This document shows, in pieces, positions 1-8,339 of a stretch of 64,000 bases of DNA. This DNA is from Massilia frigida. Lineage in GTDB: Bacteria; Pseudomonadota; Gammaproteobacteria; Burkholderiales; Burkholderiaceae_D. Numbering within the stretch: position 1 is the first letter of the stretch; each line of letters begins with the position of its first letter. The stretch lies in contig NZ_WHJG01000030.1 in the NCBI RefSeq assembly GCF_011682175.1, positions 1 to 64,000 on the forward strand, read 5' to 3'. The notes under the pieces are model-generated. The model searched no databases. It was not told the DNA's origin and saw only the letters and a list, made by a program, of their open reading frames with translations. The translations under genes were made by a program, and so were the position numbers.

Positions 1-133
1 ATGCGCCCTGCATGCCGTCAAGGGTGCGCTACGCCGGCACGCGCGCAGCGCGCGCCGCCCTTGACCGCACTCCGGGACGGTAGAACCTCACAGCATAGCC
101 GATGTCAAGTTTCACCGGAAACGTCATTGGGCC
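1..133. repeat. Direct repeat copy A of the RHS cassette array
   Basis: GTCAAGGG at 17-24 pairs with CCCTTGAC at 58-65. Further on comes a block reading GTCAAGTTTCACCGGAAACG followed by TCATTGGGCCA. The same order of blocks, with point differences and a different middle, recurs at 883-1047. The copy begins at or before the window edge and overlaps the 3' end of the zinc-ribbon membrane gene. It is therefore the distal boundary of the second tip/small-membrane-protein cassette. Reading the two blocks as one repeat is my own comparison, not a database match. Confidence 0.6.
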
Positions 134-443
134 AAAATTTTGAAATTAATAAAAACCCTAGCAGCAAAAAGAAAGCGGCGCCAGTCCAGGAAATAACGTC
201 AATGCATGTAGAGTCGAAATTGCACATTGTCTTTAGCGGTTGGCTTCGTGGGGCTAAGCCCAACAGAATCGCTATGACCATTCCCCAAGTCACGCGGAGA
301 GTCCGGCCGACACCGTTTGCAGTCCATTTCAATTCGGTCGAACATTTTCGACAGACAAACGTTCTTTGAACTGAATAACGAGAAAAAAATATTTTCTTGG
401 GTACTGGAGTACCACAAACCGGACAATTTTCAGATTCCATCAT
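105..443 (-). CDS. Small zinc-ribbon membrane protein, candidate immunity protein of the displaced RHS tip
   Basis: The 112-residue product starts MMESENCPVCG. Two cysteine pairs (CPVC near residues 7-10 and CRKC about 25 residues later) look like a zinc ribbon. Two hydrophobic segments follow (around VTWGMVIAILLG and AAFFLLLGFLLIS). I chose the ATG at 443 because AAGG lies a few bases upstream and the protein then begins just before the zinc ribbon; ATG 440 is equally possible, and a longer upstream reading exists. It follows the displaced RHS tip (525-743) in the same orientation, where immunity genes of RHS/CDI systems sit. The base composition is AT-richer than the core genes. I do not recognise the family; the immunity role is inferred from position only. 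Confidence 0.55.
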   Translation of the reverse strand: MMESENCPVCGTPVPKKIFFSRYSVQRTFVCRKCSTELKWTANGVGRTLRVTWGMVIAILLGLAPRSQPLKTMCNFDSTCIDVISWTGAAFFLLLGFLLISKFWPNDVSGET

Positions 444-524
444 CTTAACCTTACTTAATCGTACATATCTCCGCTGCTTTGCATTGGTTGATACAAGCAG
501 CGTACCCAACACCGCACGCTGCGT

Positions 525-743
525 CTATGCGTTTCCCAGCAAAGTAACCCGCCCCCCACCAATCGCACCACCAATACCGGCGCCGATCGGGCCGCCAAAC
601 GATCCTATGCCTACTCCGGCAGCGGCTGTCCCGACCACCGCGCCGGTTCCGCCAACTTGCTCGCAGGTTTGCTTCGCGTCTTCACATGCCTGACAGTTTT
701 TCGGTGCCGGCTTTATGGGCTCAATGCCGTTTATAGTGGAACT
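525..743 (-). pseudogene. Displaced RHS C-terminal tip without a start codon
   Basis: Read on the minus strand, an open stretch between a TAA (744-746) and a TAG (525-527) encodes about 72 residues. It contains IEPIKPAPKNCQACEDAKQT and then a glycine-rich hydrophobic tail (GIGSFGGPIGAGIGGAIGGG). There is no ATG, GTG or TTG near its 5' end, so it cannot be expressed alone. It resembles in kind the intact tip of the RHS gene at 1396: paired cysteines, then a Gly/Ala-rich membrane-like segment, then an abrupt end. RHS loci are known to carry such orphan tips downstream of the main gene as recombination donors. That this stretch is one is an inference. Confidence 0.55.
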
Positions 744-882
744 TTACGCGGCGGCGGAAACGTGATGTTGCCAAACTGCGTGGATTCCCCACTCCTCGCC
801 CCGCCCCCAAGGGCGGGGAAGTCCTTGCCGCCGGACGGGCTCGCGGGCCGGATGCCAACCCCGCATCCAACCCTAAGCCCTT

Positions 883-1047
883 GAGCGTAAAGGATTTTTC
901 AGTGCCGTCAAGGGTTCGCTGCGCCGGGCTATGCCCGCCCTTGACTGCACCGAAAATGCCGTTGCGGTTGGGCCCCTCCAACCGACAACGCCCCCAGAAA
1001 GGGCAAAGTGCGGCTTGTCAACTTCCACTCGAAACGACATTGGGCCA
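883..1047. repeat. Direct repeat copy B of the RHS cassette array
   Basis: GTCAAGGG at 907-914 pairs with CCCTTGAC at 938-945 across an inner CGGGC/GCCCG stem. A block GTCAACTTCCACTCGAAACG with ACATTGGGCCA follows. This matches the order and spelling of the copy at 1-133. A shorter third fragment (TTGAATGTAAACGTATTTTCAG at about 1099-1120) echoes the lead-in of this copy (TTGAGCGTAAAGGATTTTTCAG at about 882-903). The rest of 744-1165 holds a GC-rich stretch with CCCCGCCC/GGGCGGGG pairs and no gene I can support. Confidence 0.6.
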
Positions 1048-1165
1048 CGTGCGGGTCGGTTGACGGGCACGGCGATTAAATCCACACCCTGTTAAGTCCT
1101 TGAATGTAAACGTATTTTCAGGGCGACCGGCACGGCACGCAGGACTTTTGTATAACGAGGTGAGT

Positions 1166-1390
1166 TTAAGGTGGAAACCGTCCCACTACCGCAATATATA
1201 TAAATAAGAAAAATCCAAGCGGCAACGTAAGAAGGATCGCTAGGGCCGTATCTAACGAAACCGTCCGAGATTCATTGAAAATGGAAATTATAAAATATAT
1301 CCATATCACTCCTCCAGCTATTCCAATGACCCCACAAACCAAGCGTTGAAAGACGCTAGCTTTATCTTTCTCCCTTTTCGTGCTGTTCAT
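1166..1390 (-). CDS. Two-TM small membrane protein directly after the RHS tip, candidate immunity protein
   Basis: The 74-residue product has a charged start (MNSTKREKDK) and two hydrophobic helices, around residues 17-37 (VCGVIGIAGGVIWIYFII) and 48-68 (ALAILLTLPLGFFLFIYIAV). The gene starts 5 nt after the RHS stop codon, and an AGGGA ribosome-binding site overlaps that stop, so the two are co-transcribed and probably coupled. Position and size are those of an RHS/CDI immunity gene. An integral-membrane immunity protein would suit a tip that acts on membranes. I recognise no family; the function is inferred from context. Confidence 0.65.
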   Translation of the reverse strand: MNSTKREKDKASVFQRLVCGVIGIAGGVIWIYFIISIFNESRTVSLDTALAILLTLPLGFFLFIYIAVVGRFPP

Positions 1391-1395
1391 ATTCC

Positions 1396-3630
1396 CTACT
1401 TATAAGCATCTGAACTGCGTTGACAGGCCATAGCGCAGCCGACTGCGGTACCAACTCCCCATGCACCCATTACTCCTCCTGCCCAAGTACACGCAGTAGT
1501 GGCTTTCTTGCTCGAGGCTGCTGCTACCCCAGCAATACTAACTGCTCCCCCTGTAGGGGTAGACCACCACGGGTTGAAGGCGCCAACGCACGCGTTCATG
1601 CATGATCCCCACGTCGGACTTCCAGGCGGCTTAGGTGCGTTCCAGCAGATTTCGCTATAACATTCCTCTCCGCATCGTTTTCCATCGCAGTACCAAGTAT
1701 CCTTGAGCCCAAATGGATCTTTTCTTGTAAGGGGTTTGTTCATAACGTAAGTGTACGTATTAATACCCCCTTTCAGTCCGATAGGATCTGACTGCACGTA
1801 ACGCCCCGTCTGCGGATCATAATCCCTATGGTAGTTGTAAAACAGGTTAGTAGTTCGATCATAATATTGACCTGGCATCCGCAAATTGAATGTAAAAGTG
1901 CCTAATCCGCTGAAATTTTCGGTCGGCGGTGTCAGTCCGAACGGATCGCCATTGTCCCAGCGCCAGACAATCTTGTTGTCGAGCGGGCGCGTGATCATCC
2001 GTGGCGTTCCCATATGATCCGGATGAATATGGAACACGTTAACCGCCGTGCTTTGGGCGGGTGCCGTTCCCGTCACTGTCTGGGTCAGCACTGCCACCGG
2101 CAGGTTGCCCAAATACACCGTCTCGCGCGACGCCTTGCCGTTGACATAGTTGTACTCACCTACCAACTGTCCTTGTTCATCATAGACGAATATGCCGCCA
2201 CCGTTAGTTTGGAAGACACGCTGATCCAAACCGTTGAACAGCTGGTGGGCGGTGACCGCACCATTCTGAAGGCGATACGGGCGGCCCCGTCCACTGTAAG
2301 TGACGACGAGCGTGCCATCAGTCGTCAGATCACCCGCGCCATTATAGGTATTCGTTTTGGCCGACCCAGGACCGGTGGTCGCGCTCAGCTTATTGCTGAG
2401 AGGGTCGACCGTGTTCGTGTAGCTGTTCGCCCCGAAGCCAGCCTTGATGCGGTTACCGGTAGCGTCATAAGCGTAGGTCTGAGTGGTGCCGTTGCCGCTG
2501 TAGCTGGTCAGGCGATCCAGTTCGTCGTAGCCGAAGGTCTGGTTCAGGCTGGCAGGGCTGGGCGCTGTACCGCTGCCGGTATGGGTGTACCCCTTGATGC
2601 GGCTGGCGGCATCGTAATTGACCGTGCGTACAACGCCGTTCGCCGAAGGGCTTCCCAAGGTATAGCTGCTGATCCGGCCATCGAGGTCGTAGGTGCGCAC
2701 ATGCGCGTACTGGTTTGCTGGAGCGCTATTGCCCCATGTCCAGCCGGTGGTGCCGCCAAACGGTGCGTAGGTGATATTGTTCAGCAAAACAATGTTTTCG
2801 GTGCTCGTGTCGGTACCGTTGGCTTTCACCGGGTTCAGCGTGATGCTGGCGACCTGGCCCACATCGTTGTAGCTATAGTTAACCCGGTTCCCGCTCGGGT
2901 AGGTCACGCTCGCTTGCCGGCCGGCCGCATCGTACGCATAGACAAGCGTATGCGTGTTGGTGTAGCTGCCCAAGCCGGTCGTGGTCTGGGCTTTGGTCGC
3001 GAGCCGCCCGAATGCGTCATAGGTATACGTCGTATAACCCGATTCATCCGTCATCCGCGTCATTTTCCCGGCCGCATTCGGGGTCGGGGTAGCACCGCCG
3101 TCATATTCGAACGTGGTGCCGACGGTGCCCGTATAGACGATCCGGGTCAGGCGGTTGAGCGCGTCGTAAGAATACGTATTGAGCATACCGCGACCGTCCG
3201 TGCTCGTCTTCAGGTTGCCGGCAGCGTCGTAGGTCGATTTTGTGAGGCCCGTGTCGGGGCTTCCCAGCTCGCTGCGGTTGCCCAGTCCATCAACAGAGTA
3301 ACGCGTCTCCAGGTTGCGCGGATCGGTGACCGTCGCCACTTGGCCGATGCCATCGTAACCGTACTTGATGGTCGGACGTGCGCCGTTAGTCTGCGGCTGC
3401 TCCACCTGCTTTACACGGCCGAGCGGGTCGTAGGTCTGGTTGGTCACACGGCCGAGCGGGTCGTTAACCTCCGTCAGGTTACCGCCCAGGTCGTACTTGT
3501 AGCCGGTGGCCGCTGCCGGCACCGACTGCGCTGAGGCGACGGTTCCGGTATAGGCACCCAGCAGTGGGGTATAAGTCATGACAACAATTAATGCGCCGGA
3601 CGTCAAACGGCTGAAGATACGGCGAGTCAT
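1396..3630 (-). CDS. RHS repeat-associated core protein with short variable tip (C-terminal half of a split RHS)
   Basis: The 744-residue product opens with a signal-peptide-like stretch (MTRRIFSRLTSGALIVVMTY, cleavage near ASAQ). Tandem YD repeats follow (YDPLGRV, YDAAGNL, YDALNRL, YDAFGRL). The RHS core has HPDHMGTPRM, then RDYDPQTGRYVQSDPIGL, and ends at DPFGL (residue 642), the usual autoproteolysis boundary. The remaining 102 residues are the variable tip: cysteine-rich (CDGKRCGEEC, CMNAC) and then Gly/Ala-rich and hydrophobic. I recognise no toxin fold in it. The start overlaps the stop of the upstream RHS gene by 4 nt (ATGA). With that gene the total is about 1,600 residues, the size of one ordinary RHS protein. 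Confidence 0.85.
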   Translation of the reverse strand: MTRRIFSRLTSGALIVVMTYTPLLGAYTGTVASAQSVPAAATGYKYDLGGNLTEVNDPLGRVTNQTYDPLGRVKQVEQPQTNGARPTIKYGYDGIGQVATVTDPRNLETRYSVDGLGNRSELGSPDTGLTKSTYDAAGNLKTSTDGRGMLNTYSYDALNRLTRIVYTGTVGTTFEYDGGATPTPNAAGKMTRMTDESGYTTYTYDAFGRLATKAQTTTGLGSYTNTHTLVYAYDAAGRQASVTYPSGNRVNYSYNDVGQVASITLNPVKANGTDTSTENIVLLNNITYAPFGGTTGWTWGNSAPANQYAHVRTYDLDGRISSYTLGSPSANGVVRTVNYDAASRIKGYTHTGSGTAPSPASLNQTFGYDELDRLTSYSGNGTTQTYAYDATGNRIKAGFGANSYTNTVDPLSNKLSATTGPGSAKTNTYNGAGDLTTDGTLVVTYSGRGRPYRLQNGAVTAHQLFNGLDQRVFQTNGGGIFVYDEQGQLVGEYNYVNGKASRETVYLGNLPVAVLTQTVTGTAPAQSTAVNVFHIHPDHMGTPRMITRPLDNKIVWRWDNGDPFGLTPPTENFSGLGTFTFNLRMPGQYYDRTTNLFYNYHRDYDPQTGRYVQSDPIGLKGGINTYTYVMNKPLTRKDPFGLKDTWYCDGKRCGEECYSEICWNAPKPPGSPTWGSCMNACVGAFNPWWSTPTGGAVSIAGVAAASSKKATTACTWAGGVMGAWGVGTAVGCAMACQRSSDAYK

Positions 3631-6251
3631 TGTGCAGCTCCGGTTTGGCTCGTCAGACGGCCGATAGTGTCATACGTACGGGTAATCTGGCGTGCAAGGT
3701 TACCCTTGGGGTCACGCACTTCTTCCTTGATCCTGTTGCCCGTGAGGTCGAGCGTGTACACGATGCTCTCGCCGCGGTTATTGGCGACGGAGGTGAGCCG
3801 GTGGGCCACGTCGTAGGTATAGGTCGTGACGCTGTTGTCGGGGAAGGTGACCGTCCTGACCTCGCCCGAAGGGGTGTAGTCGTACGTCGTGGTCTGCGTG
3901 GTCGTGCCGTTCGATACGGCTTGCGAAGCGACCCATCCGCGCGGGGTGTAGCTCAGCGTGGTCGTGACGCCGTTCGGCGCGCGAATCGTGCGAACATGGC
4001 CATGACCGTCGTAGTCCGAGAATGTCGTCTCCTGTTTGGCGGCGTTGGTTACCTTGACCAGATAGCCGGTGAGCGCATCATAGTCATACTTGGTGAGGTC
4101 GACGATATCGGTACGCGGGCCGGTCACGGTGTGCAATTGCCCCACATTGTTGTACGTGTATGCCCATTTCCGGGCGCTGCCGGTCAACGGCGCGTTCAAT
4201 CCTTGCGCACCCGTCAGGTCAGTCGTGGCCTGCTCGGTCTTGGTGAGAACATTGCCGGACGCGTCGTATTCGTATTTCGTAACACGCTTGGGTTCGGCGA
4301 TGGCTTCCGGCTGCGTGAATTGCGCGTGCCATTTGGTCGTGGTTTTACGCATTGGCAACGCGAGCGTTTGCGCGCTCAGCAGCGAGGTGCAAGTGGCCGT
4401 CGAAACGCCTTCAATCCGTGTCGTTTCAAGATTGCGTGCGGTATCGTATGCGAAGCAGCTGTAGTTGCTGTTGAAATCCTTCGTCATCGTGACGTTACCG
4501 GTGGTGTCATACACACGTTCGGCAATCGTGCCGCATTCGACGCACGGCGCGCTAATAGCCGTCAGTTGGGCAATACCTAGCATATATTTCTTACTGTAGG
4601 TACGCTCCGTCGTCCGCACATTCTCGGCCGGGCCGACATAATGGGTTACTGTTGCAGGTGTGTCTTTACCATCGACATAGGCAACCGTTACCTTTTCAAT
4701 GCCCTCGCCCAGTTGCGACGAAGTCGCCCGGCCCCCACAGTCATACGTCCAGTTGATGTGGCGCTGGTCGTTTTCATCAACCAAACCGGTCATCATATTG
4801 GAAAACACCTCGTGACCGAAACCATTTCCAATGACCGCCCAACGAAGATCGCACGCCTTGCCGTTATTAATTTTACTTGCTTCATTGTAAAAATAAGTTT
4901 GACTTTTACCATCGGGATAAATCACCTTGGTCAGATTGTTTGCCCTGCACGCTACGGTCTTTTCATTGCCGGGAACGCAGCCGCCCGATGGGCCATCATA
5001 TTCGTAAAGATAAGATTGCTTCGCCGGATCGATCATTTCGCCAACCCGCCCTCCCGCATCGTATCGGAACTGAAGCTGGAGGCCCCAATGGTTGGTAACA
5101 CACAGCAAGCGACGTGCTGGGAGAACGGCACCAGGATGGGCGTTCGCGCATTCAGGCGCGCTAGCGGGAAAACGACTGACTGCGGTGTCGTTGCTGACGC
5201 CGTCACTGTAGGTCAATTTTTTTGTCAACCCAGTGCGCTCGGTGATCGAAAGCAGCAGTCCAGATTTGTCAAACCGTTCGGTACTGTCGTTTTTGGCGTT
5301 GTAAAGAACCCATTCCTGGACAGCGAGATTGTCCGGCGACATGACTGCCGAGAGCTTGTCGCTTACGTCTGCAGTGCTTTTATAAGCGCCGGAGGTGTCA
5401 CGCGTGAAAACAAATCGCTTGCCATCTGAACTCTTGATTGCCATCTGCTGAGGAATTGGATTGACGTTATCCACATAGAAGCTGCAATCGACCAGACCAA
5501 AGGTAAATTTCCAGCATTTGTACATCGTTTGCTCGCTACGCGGCTCTTCTGCCTTGAGCGATTTATTGTAGGAGTGCGTCCACCTAACGCCGAATCCCCT
5601 GACAGAAAACGGGTCCGTCAAGGTTAGAGAACTATTATAAATACGCTCCAGCGTCAGATCACTTGACGATTTGGGCGCTTGATAGTCGGTGATCGCATGC
5701 CACATATTCCCGTTAACCGGAGTGATCGGTTGGCCGACACACCCCTTGCAATTTTGCCCTACATTACCGCCATTTGCGCCCTGATTCTCAAAAAACTCAC
5801 CGCTTTCACACTTGTCAGTCGGTGGATAATAACGCAAATTGTGTATCTCAAGACACACTAGCCGGCTACGCATCATTTCCTCGCCATAGCCAGCTTTCCT
5901 CACACACTTTCCCTCAACATTCATAAAACCTGGATCGAGTGATCTGGTCTTACCTTCCGAGCTAACGATTCCACCAATAGAGCTTCGATGTGCCCATGCG
6001 GAACCTGCGCCCCACGCATAAGGACAGGCAGCATTTTTATTTGCTTCCGCGAGGCGAAGATCCCATGCGGGTGCCTCATCTGAAAATATGTTTTTGGTTG
6101 AAATATAATATTTGTACGGCCCAACATAATTCTTTATTTGGGCGTGTGCACTGGCTGGAAAATAAAAAAACAGGACCCCGATGCATCCGTAAAAAAATCG
6201 ACGCATCAGAGTTCGCGCGTCATACGACACGCCATCAAGAGAGAAAAGCAT
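3627..6251 (-). CDS. RHS protein with DUF6531 domain (N-terminal half of a split RHS)
   Basis: The 874-residue product carries a signal peptide (MRRFFYGCIGVLFFYFPASA, cleaved near AHAQ). A cysteine-containing N-terminal region precedes a DUF6531-type segment (PVNGNMWHAITDYQ, then LTLERIYNS and GVRWTHSYN). YD repeats fill the rest to the end (YEYDASGNV, YTYNNVGQLH, YDYTPSGEVR, YDTIGRL). It has no RHS core and no tip; those are in the next gene, whose ATG overlaps this stop. The start at 6251 has GGGA upstream. An internal ATG at 6206 would begin exactly at the signal peptide and is a serious alternative. AT content is higher than in neighbouring core genes, which suggests acquisition by transfer. 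Confidence 0.85.
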   Translation of the reverse strand: MLFSLDGVSYDARTLMRRFFYGCIGVLFFYFPASAHAQIKNYVGPYKYYISTKNIFSDEAPAWDLRLAEANKNAACPYAWGAGSAWAHRSSIGGIVSSEGKTRSLDPGFMNVEGKCVRKAGYGEEMMRSRLVCLEIHNLRYYPPTDKCESGEFFENQGANGGNVGQNCKGCVGQPITPVNGNMWHAITDYQAPKSSSDLTLERIYNSSLTLTDPFSVRGFGVRWTHSYNKSLKAEEPRSEQTMYKCWKFTFGLVDCSFYVDNVNPIPQQMAIKSSDGKRFVFTRDTSGAYKSTADVSDKLSAVMSPDNLAVQEWVLYNAKNDSTERFDKSGLLLSITERTGLTKKLTYSDGVSNDTAVSRFPASAPECANAHPGAVLPARRLLCVTNHWGLQLQFRYDAGGRVGEMIDPAKQSYLYEYDGPSGGCVPGNEKTVACRANNLTKVIYPDGKSQTYFYNEASKINNGKACDLRWAVIGNGFGHEVFSNMMTGLVDENDQRHINWTYDCGGRATSSQLGEGIEKVTVAYVDGKDTPATVTHYVGPAENVRTTERTYSKKYMLGIAQLTAISAPCVECGTIAERVYDTTGNVTMTKDFNSNYSCFAYDTARNLETTRIEGVSTATCTSLLSAQTLALPMRKTTTKWHAQFTQPEAIAEPKRVTKYEYDASGNVLTKTEQATTDLTGAQGLNAPLTGSARKWAYTYNNVGQLHTVTGPRTDIVDLTKYDYDALTGYLVKVTNAAKQETTFSDYDGHGHVRTIRAPNGVTTTLSYTPRGWVASQAVSNGTTTQTTTYDYTPSGEVRTVTFPDNSVTTYTYDVAHRLTSVANNRGESIVYTLDLTGNRIKEEVRDPKGNLARQITRTYDTIGRLTSQTGAAQ

Positions 6252-6429
6252 TTCATTCCCACATCTATTAACAAGATAACATTATCCCATAGATAACAGA
6301 AGATGGTTCGTTTTGGAACTATTTTTTGCCTTAAATTATTACTGTTGTTGATTGGCTACACGGCAGGAGCAGAGCCGGCTGATCTCAGGGGCAGCGCAAC
6401 CAATGGGGAAGGGAAGGCAAACAGGGCGA
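6252..6429. other. AT-rich leader of the RHS operon
   Basis: The first 90 bases upstream of the RHS start are AT-rich, with a small palindrome GATAACATTATC at 6275-6286. On the minus strand GATAAT could serve as a -10 box, but I see no convincing -35. This is the only place a promoter for the minus-strand RHS operon could lie. No gene is visible between here and recX; 6508-6613 is likewise empty. Confidence 0.4.
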
Positions 6430-6507
6430 AAAAGCGTAGCGCCTTCCACCGTTGAGGAGTATGACGGGCGTACCACCCCGGCATACGGTGAAAGGCGCTC
6501 CGCTTTT
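6430..6507. repeat. Long palindromic element, 23-bp arms
   Basis: The arm at 6430-6452 (AAAAGCGTAGCGCCTTCCAC...) and the arm at 6485-6507 are reverse complements with 2 mismatches in 23, around a 32-nt loop. The element lies between the RHS island and recX. It has no ribosome-binding site or convincing coding content. It looks like a REP/BIME-like dispersed element or a strong transcript end; only one copy is in this window. Confidence 0.7.
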
Positions 6508-6613
6508 CCGCCCAAGGGCATGGCCCGCAGACGTGGCGCCAGCGTCGCGGCGCACTTGCTCACGCTCGGGCGCCGGGGAGGCGGCAAGCGGAACAGCAAT
6601 TCAAAGAAATTAC

Positions 6614-7069
6614 CTAGTCATCGTCCGGATCGCGCCCCTGCATCGCCGCCCTGACCGCGCGCTGGGAAAAACCCCGCTGCATCAGGAACCGCATCTGCTT
6701 GTTGCGCTCGGCGGGATCGCTCGCCACCGTGCCGAATTTGCGCTGCCACACTTCGCAGGCGCGCGCCGTTTCGCTGTCGGCCAGCCCGGCCTTCAACTCT
6801 TGCAAGGCTTCGCCCTTGACCCCGTGACTTTGCAGCTCGGCCATGATGCGGCTGTTGCCGAAGCGCGCGGAGCGGCGGTGAATCAGGGATTCGGAAAAAC
6901 GTTCCTGCGACAGCCAGTTGTTTTTTTCGAGGAAATCGAGCAGGGCGTCGACGTCGTCGCCCTCCTCCGCATGGCGCGCCAGCTTGCGCCCCAGTTCAAG
7001 CCGGCTGTGCTCGCGCATCGAGAGATAGCGCAGGGCACGGCCTTTCAGGCTCAATTGGGGTGCTGCCAT
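6614..7069 (-). CDS. recX: Recombination regulator RecX
   Basis: The 151-residue product has the RecX arrangement of three-helix repeats ([19 protein letters not shown], then a [20 protein letters not shown] stretch, [16 protein letters not shown], and a C-terminal [16 protein letters not shown]). RecX binds RecA filaments and limits their growth and activity. The gene lies 15 nt downstream of recA on the same strand, the classical arrangement, and so should share the SOS-controlled recA promoter. Length is normal for the family. The short Asp-rich tail (GRDPDDD) is unremarkable. Confidence 0.95.
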   Translation of the reverse strand: MAAPQLSLKGRALRYLSMREHSRLELGRKLARHAEEGDDVDALLDFLEKNNWLSQERFSESLIHRRSARFGNSRIMAELQSHGVKGEALQELKAGLADSETARACEVWQRKFGTVASDPAERNKQMRFLMQRGFSQRAVRAAMQGRDPDDD

Positions 7070-7084
7070 CGTTGCCGCCGCCGA

Positions 7085-8164
7085 TTACTCGGGGACTGCT
7101 TTCAGTTTGGCGACCTTGACTGGCTCCTCGCCAGGCACCGGCGGCAGCTCGCGCACGCCCAAGGCCACGCGCACCTTGTTTTCGATCTCGCGCGCCAGCG
7201 CCGGACGCTCCTTGAGGAAGATGCGCGCATTATCCTTACCCTGGCCGATACGTTCGCCGTTGTAGCTGTACCAGGAACCCGACTTCTCGACGATCTTGTT
7301 ATCCGCACCCAGATCCAAAATCTCGCCTTCGCGCGACGTGCCTTCGCCATAAAGGATGTCGAAATGCGCTTCCTTGAACGGCGGGGCGATCTTGTTCTTG
7401 ACGACCTTGACCTTGGTTTCGTTACCGATGACTTCGTCGCCGGACTTGATCGAGCCGGTGCGGCGGATATCCAGGCGCACGGAAGCGTAGAACTTGAGCG
7501 CGTTACCACCGGTGGTGGTTTCCGGGCTGCCGAACATGACGCCGATCTTCATGCGGATCTGGTTGATGAAAATAACCAGGGTATTGGTGCGGTTGATCGA
7601 ACCGGTCAGCTTGCGCAGTGCCTGGGACATCAGGCGTGCCTGCAAACCCGGCAGGGAATCGCCCATGTCGCCTTCGATCTCGGCGCGCGGGGTCAGGGCC
7701 GCCACCGAGTCGATCACGACCAGGTCGACGCTGCCCGAGCGCACCAGCGCATCGGTGATTTCCAGTGCCTGCTCACCCGTGTCCGGCTGCGAAATGAGCA
7801 GTTCGGACAGGTTGATGCCCAGTTTTTGGGCGTAACCGACGTCCAGCGCGTGCTCGGCATCGATAAAGGCGCAGGTGCCGCCCAGTTTTTGCATTTGTGC
7901 GATGGTCTGCAGGGTCAGGGTGGTTTTACCCGACGATTCAGGACCGTAGATCTCGACCACGCGGCCGCGCGGCAAGCCGCCGACGCCCAGCGCGATGTCG
8001 AGGCCGAGCGAACCGGTCGAGACGACCTGCACGTCTTCCACGGGCGCATTGGCGTCCATGCGCATGACGGAGCCCTTGCCGAACTGCTTTTCAATCTGCG
8101 CGAGAGCGGCGGCCAGCGCCTTGCCCTTCTCGCCAGCATTTAATACGGTTTTTTTATCATCCAT
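7085..8164 (-). CDS. recA: Recombinase RecA
   Basis: The 359-residue product is a full-length RecA. Walker A is GPESSGKT at residues 74-81. The Walker B region ([10 protein letters not shown]), the ssDNA-binding loop 2 stretch ([20 protein letters not shown]) and the RecA signature ([14 protein letters not shown]) are all present. It forms ATP-dependent filaments on single-stranded DNA, drives homologous recombination and activates LexA self-cleavage. The leader carries a sigma-70 promoter with a LexA box lying on it. recX follows in the same unit. Confidence 0.98.
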   Translation of the reverse strand: MDDKKTVLNAGEKGKALAAALAQIEKQFGKGSVMRMDANAPVEDVQVVSTGSLGLDIALGVGGLPRGRVVEIYGPESSGKTTLTLQTIAQMQKLGGTCAFIDAEHALDVGYAQKLGINLSELLISQPDTGEQALEITDALVRSGSVDLVVIDSVAALTPRAEIEGDMGDSLPGLQARLMSQALRKLTGSINRTNTLVIFINQIRMKIGVMFGSPETTTGGNALKFYASVRLDIRRTGSIKSGDEVIGNETKVKVVKNKIAPPFKEAHFDILYGEGTSREGEILDLGADNKIVEKSGSWYSYNGERIGQGKDNARIFLKERPALAREIENKVRVALGVRELPPVPGEEPVKVAKLKAVPE

Positions 8165-8222
8165 AATTTTCTTTCAGTCCAGAGAATGGTCCAGATCACG
8201 GGCAGAAGTCACGTCACAGACA

Positions 8223-8244
8223 CCACTGTACAAATAAACAGTGG
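8223..8244 (-). promoter_or_regulatory. LexA (SOS) box of recA
   Basis: CCACTGT-N8-ACAGTGG gives CTGT-N8-ACAG, the LexA consensus, with three more symmetric bases on each side. It lies about 60 nt upstream of the recA ATG and covers the -10 region and spacer of the promoter, so bound LexA would block RNA polymerase. Confidence 0.9.
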
Positions 8245-8253
8245 TTTATGCAA
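8225..8253 (-). promoter_or_regulatory. Sigma-70 promoter of recA
   Basis: On the minus strand TTGCAT (complement of 8248-8253) and TACAGT (complement of 8225-8230) are separated by exactly 17 nt. The -10 box shares bases with the LexA box. Confidence 0.75.
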
Positions 8254-8339
8254 GCGGCACGTGACCCCGATTCAAAAAAATTCCCGGCGTTGCGCCAAAT
8301 GAAACACAATAGCCCTTACTTAGACGTTCCGGTGCCCCC

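Noticed and set aside
2014-3534. Plus-strand open frame of about 500 codons opposite the RHS core gene
   Set aside because: Its sequence is the mirror of the YD repeats and has no recognisable domain or ribosome-binding site.
6339-6599. Possible 86-residue gene covering the palindrome before recX
   Set aside because: The reading is dominated by the two arms of the inverted repeat and lacks a ribosome-binding site; it is better explained as a repeat element.
6452-8143. Long plus-strand open frame opposite recX and recA
   Set aside because: It is antisense to two certain genes, with His/Arg/Gln-rich composition typical of shadow frames in high-GC DNA and no family motif.
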